A stretch of DNA of 16,233 bases, taken from assembly GCA_050741515.1 (NCBI GenBank), contig JBOIFD010000183.1, positions 1-16,233 of the forward strand, read 5' to 3'. The stretch comes from DATEDA01 sp050741515. GTDB lineage: Bacteria; Pseudomonadota; Gammaproteobacteria; Burkholderiales; SG8-39. The notes under the pieces are model-generated. The model did not search any database. It saw only the letters and a program-made list of their open reading frames with translations, and was not told the origin of the DNA. Within the stretch, counting starts at the first letter, position 1. Each line of letters begins with the position of its first letter. The translations under genes and the position numbers were made by a program. This document shows positions 13,674 through 16,233 of the stretch, in pieces.

Positions 13674-14480
13674 CTAGCGACGAGCGTGGCTCTCCGGCGA
13701 CGGCCGCCGCGCCGCCGGGTCCTGGCGATAGAAGAGCTTCAGCTGCCCGTACAGCCCGGGGAACTCCTCCTTCAGCGAGTGCGGGTCGGTAAAGAAGGTC
13801 TCGCTCGCCACGGCGAAGAACTCGGCCGGATGCTCGGCCGCGTAGGGGTCGAGCAGCGTCTCGACCTCGCGCTCGACCATCCCGACCAGGCGCGCATAGG
13901 CCGACTCCAGCGTCCGCTGCCATGCGCCGGCATCCATGTCGGCGTGGGGACGAGGGATGCCGTCCGCTTCGCCGGTCAGCATGTCGATCTTGTGGGCGAA
14001 CTCGTGGATGACGACGTTGTAGCCGGGCTCGCCGCCCTCCTCGGGCGCCGCCACGCCGAGCGTGATGTCCTCCCAGGACAGCAGCACCGGCCCGCCCGGC
14101 CAGGCCTCGCCCGACAGGTCGTCCTCCCACTCGTGCATGACCCCGTCCTCGTCGAGCTCCTGCCGCCGGACGCGGAACTCGCCCGGGTACACGACGACCC
14201 CGACCCAGCCGTCGTAGAAGTCGAGCCCGAGGTTCAGCACCGGCAGCACCGCCTGCACCGCGATTGCGAGACGGATCTCGTCGCTGAGCTCGAGGCCGCC
14301 GGCGCCGTGCATCTGCTTCTCGTGCAGGAACAGCAACGCCAGCGCCCGCAGGCGTGCGAGCTCCGCCGCGCTCATCCCGCCGAGGAACGGGAGCCGGCCG
14401 GTAACGCGCCGCCAGAGGGCGTCGTCGATCCGGGCGCGCTTGAGGATGCGCCGGCGGCGCCAGGTGCGGAACAGCGACAT
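13674..14480 (-). CDS. mtfA: MtfA-type zinc-dependent peptidase (M90 family)
   Basis: E. coli MtfA is a cytoplasmic zinc peptidase that binds the glucose regulator Mlc and so influences sugar uptake. This 268-residue protein is close to the family length. It shows the zinc motif HEFAH at 159–163 with the family-typical extension KIDMLTG, then DPYAAEHPAEFFAVASETFF at 211–230, in which Glu220 is the likely third zinc ligand. The N-terminus is basic (MSLFRTWRRRRILKRARID). The ATG at 14480 was chosen; the frame stays open for 23 more codons to a TTG at 14549, but that extension covers the divergent promoter region and does not look like family sequence. The gene diverges from relA across 98 bases. 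Whether an Mlc-like partner exists in this organism cannot be seen. The name is by motif and length. Confidence 0.92.
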   Translation of the reverse strand: MSLFRTWRRRRILKRARIDDALWRRVTGRLPFLGGMSAAELARLRALALLFLHEKQMHGAGGLELSDEIRLAIAVQAVLPVLNLGLDFYDGWVGVVVYPGEFRVRRQELDEDGVMHEWEDDLSGEAWPGGPVLLSWEDITLGVAAPEEGGEPGYNVVIHEFAHKIDMLTGEADGIPRPHADMDAGAWQRTLESAYARLVGMVEREVETLLDPYAAEHPAEFFAVASETFFTDPHSLKEEFPGLYGQLKLFYRQDPAARRPSPESHARR

Positions 14481-14513
14481 GCGGGGACGGTCGAAGCGGG
14501 GCGGAACCGGCGG

Positions 14514-14549
14514 ATTATGACGGACGCCCTGCGCGGCGTCCGGTAACAT
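14514..14549. promoter_or_regulatory. Interlocked divergent promoters of mtfA and relA on an 8-bp inverted repeat
   Basis: A perfect inverted repeat, CGGACGCC (14521–14528) and GGCGTCCG (14535–14542), is spaced by 6 bases. On the minus strand CATAAT (14519–14514), five of six to the -10 consensus, stands 17 bases after CGGACG (14542–14537). On the plus strand TAACAT (14544–14549), four of six, stands 17 bases after CGGACG (14521–14526). The repeat thus gives both directions the same, weak (three of six) -35 hexamer. Predicted leaders are about 27 bases for mtfA and 23 for relA. The repeat may equally be an operator or simple hairpin. Confidence 0.45.
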
Positions 14550-14578
14550 TGTCCGCCTCCCCGCATTGCACTTCCGCC

Positions 14579-16233
14579 GTGGTCACCGTCACCCAGCGTC
14601 CGTCCGAAGCCGTCGCGACGGCGCGTCCCGAGCTCGAGCCGGCGCTTGCCGGCCTCGCTGCCGCCGATCGCGCGTTCGTCGAGCGCGCGGCGGCGTTCGC
14701 CGCGCCGCTCTACGACGGCAAGCTGCTCGGGACCGGGGAGCCTGCGCTCGACCACGCGTACGGCCTCGCCGGCAATCTCGCTCAGCTCCGCGTCGATGCC
14801 GCGACTCGCGCGGCCGGGTTGCTCTTCGCCGCGCCGGAATACCTGCCGAACGCCGACGAGCAGCTCGCCGAACGGGTCGACGCTGCGGTGGCGGCGCTCG
14901 TGAGCGGGGTCGCGAAGCTGAACCGCATGCGCGTCGTCACGCGCGGGCTCGCCGCGAGCGAGGAGAAGGGGAAGCAGTCGCAGGCGGAGATCCTGCGCAA
15001 GATGCTGCTCGCGATGGTCGAGGACATCCGGGTGGTGCTGATCCGGCTCGCCAGCCGCACCCAGACGCTGCGGTTTCTCGCCCGCGCCCCCGCGGAGACG
15101 CGACGCGAGCTGGCGCGCGAGACGCTCGACATCTACGCGCCGCTCGCGAACCGGCTCGGCGTCTGGCAGCTGAAGTGGGAGCTCGAGGATCTGTCGTTCC
15201 GGTTCCTCGAGCCCGAGCTCTACGACCGGATCGCGCACCAGCTCGACGAGCGCCGCGACGAGCGGGAATCGTTCATCGCCGCGGCGACCGTGACCCTGTC
15301 GCGAGCGATCGCCGCGGCGGGAATCGCGGCCGAGGTCACGGGCCGACCGAAGCACATCTACAGCATCTACAGCAAGATGCGCGAGAAGGGGCTCGAGTTC
15401 GCGGAGCTCCACGACGTGCGCGGGCTGCGCGTCCTCGTCGACACGGTCAAGGACTGCTACACGGCGCTCGGCATCGCGCACGACCTGTGGCAGCCGATCC
15501 CGCGGGAGTTCGACGACTACATCTCGCGGCCGAAAGGCAACAGCTACCGGTCGCTGCACACCGCAGTCGTCGGTGCCGACGGCCGCGCGCTGGAAGTGCA
15601 GATCAGGACCCACGACATGCACCGCCACGCCGAGCTGGGCGTCGCGGCGCACTGGCGCTACAAGGAGGGCCGCCGCGGGAAGGGCGAGGCGTTCGACGAC
15701 AAGATCGCCTGGCTGCGGCAGGTGCTCGCGTGGCGCGACGAGATCGTGGACGCCGCGGAGTGGGTCGAGCGGTCCAAGCGCGCGGCCCTGGACGAGACCG
15801 TGTACGTGCTGACGCCACAGGGGCGGGTGATCGACCTGCCCCGCGGCGCCACGCCGATCGACTTCGCCTACGCGCTGCACACCGACCTCGGACACCGCTG
15901 CCGCGGCGCGAAGGTCGACGGCGCGATGGTCCCGCTCGACTATCGGCTCGAGAACGGGCAGCGGGTCGAGGTCGTCACCGCGAAAGCGGGCGGGCCCTCC
16001 CGCGACTGGCTGAACGCGCAGCTCGGCTACCTCGCCAGCTCGCGGGCGCGGCACAAGGTCCGGCAGTGGTTCAACAGCGAGGAGCTCACGCGGACCATCG
16101 CCTCGGGACGCGCGGCCGTCGAGCGGGAGCTCGCGCGCGAGGGCGCGACGAGCGTCAAGCTGGAGACGCTGGCCGAACGGCTCGGGTTCGCCGCCGCCGA
16201 CGAGCTCTTCGCCGCCGTCGGACGCGAGGAGGT
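14579..16233 (+). CDS. relA: RelA, (p)ppGpp synthetase (3' end missing)
   Basis: RelA makes the stringent-response alarmones ppGpp and pppGpp from ATP and GDP/GTP on ribosomes carrying uncharged tRNA. The frame runs off the window after 551 residues of a family usually about 740 long, so the C-terminal zinc-finger and ACT domains are not seen. Residues about 25–200 are the HD hydrolase fold without its metal-binding HD and ED residues (LIRLASRTQTLRFLA replaces the usual KLADRxHNxRT), so hydrolysis is not expected. The synthetase domain (about 255–365) has RPKHIYSIYSKM, HDVRGLRVLV and the EFDD motif at 310–313, the EXDD form typical of RelA rather than the RXKD form of SpoT/Rel. It also has GNSYRSLHT 320–328 and LEVQIRT 338–344. 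The TGS domain follows (about 405–468). The start is GTG; an in-frame TTG at 14549 is an alternative but lies in the putative -10 box. No ribosome binding site is evident. Confidence 0.95.
   Translation, partial: MVTVTQRPSEAVATARPELEPALAGLAAADRAFVERAAAFAAPLYDGKLLGTGEPALDHAYGLAGNLAQLRVDAATRAAGLLFAAPEYLPNADEQLAERVDAAVAALVSGVAKLNRMRVVTRGLAASEEKGKQSQAEILRKMLLAMVEDIRVVLIRLASRTQTLRFLARAPAETRRELARETLDIYAPLANRLGVWQLKWELEDLSFRFLEPELYDRIAHQLDERRDERESFIAAATVTLSRAIAAAGIAAEVTGRPKHIYSIYSKMREKGLEFAELHDVRGLRVLVDTVKDCYTALGIAHDLWQPIPREFDDYISRPKGNSYRSLHTAVVGADGRALEVQIRTHDMHRHAELGVAAHWRYKEGRRGKGEAFDDKIAWLRQVLAWRDEIVDAAEWVERSKRAALDETVYVLTPQGRVIDLPRGATPIDFAYALHTDLGHRCRGAKVDGAMVPLDYRLENGQRVEVVTAKAGGPSRDWLNAQLGYLASSRARHKVRQWFNSEELTRTIASGRAAVERELAREGATSVKLETLAERLGFAAADELFAAVGREE

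Noticed and set aside
14480..14549. Longer N-terminus for the MtfA-type protein from a TTG at 14549
   Set aside because: The extra 23 residues are proline- and arginine-rich and cover the inverted repeat and -10 boxes. The ATG at 14480 begins the family-like basic N-terminus.
14372..16054. Minus-strand open frame of 560 codons opposite relA
   Set aside because: It is antisense to the relA HD, synthetase and TGS motifs and has no recognisable domain of its own.
1..16233. Mobile elements, CRISPR arrays, tRNA or rRNA genes, toxin–antitoxin pairs
   Set aside because: I saw no transposase or integrase motifs, spaced direct repeats, cloverleaf-like sequence or small paired toxin genes. Base composition looks even across the window.

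Overview
The window looks like chromosomal DNA from a high-GC (visibly about 70%) proteobacterium, most likely a betaproteobacterium. The order lolC/E–lolD–DUF2062–comEC, and relA beside an MtfA-type peptidase, fit that group. No mobile element, CRISPR array, tRNA, rRNA or phage remnant was seen. Coding density is very high: no gene-free stretch exceeds 300 bases, and the longest gap is the 158 bases between the AP2-like gene and the transglutaminase gene.

Left part (1–4563): the end of the lipoprotein-release permease gene (lolC/E), then lolD overlapping it by 4 bases. A DUF2062 membrane-protein gene on the other strand runs 86 bases into lolD tail-to-tail. comEC, the DNA-uptake channel, diverges from the DUF2062 gene.

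Middle part (4571–11843, minus strand): a small AP2-like protein with its own good promoter lies downstream of a four-gene operon. In transcription order the operon encodes a circularly permuted ATP-grasp ligase, an alpha-E protein, the proteasome-like peptidase Anbu, and a large transglutaminase–DUF2126 fusion. This is the notable system of the window. Comparative genomics has proposed that it makes an unknown peptide or amide modification (two ligase-type enzymes), handles it with a transglutaminase-like thiol enzyme, and removes or processes it with Anbu. Its physiological substrate is, as far as I know, not established.

Right part (11928–16233): diverging from the operon across an 84-base control region is an unrecognised gene, possibly translated from a leaderless mRNA. 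It is coupled through a TTGA overlap to an alpha/beta hydrolase gene. An MtfA-type zinc peptidase gene follows on the minus strand. It shares a compact divergent promoter region, built around an 8-bp inverted repeat, with relA, which runs off the window.

The control sites described are read by eye from motif matches and spacing and are inferences. Gene identities rest on recognised family motifs, not on a database search.
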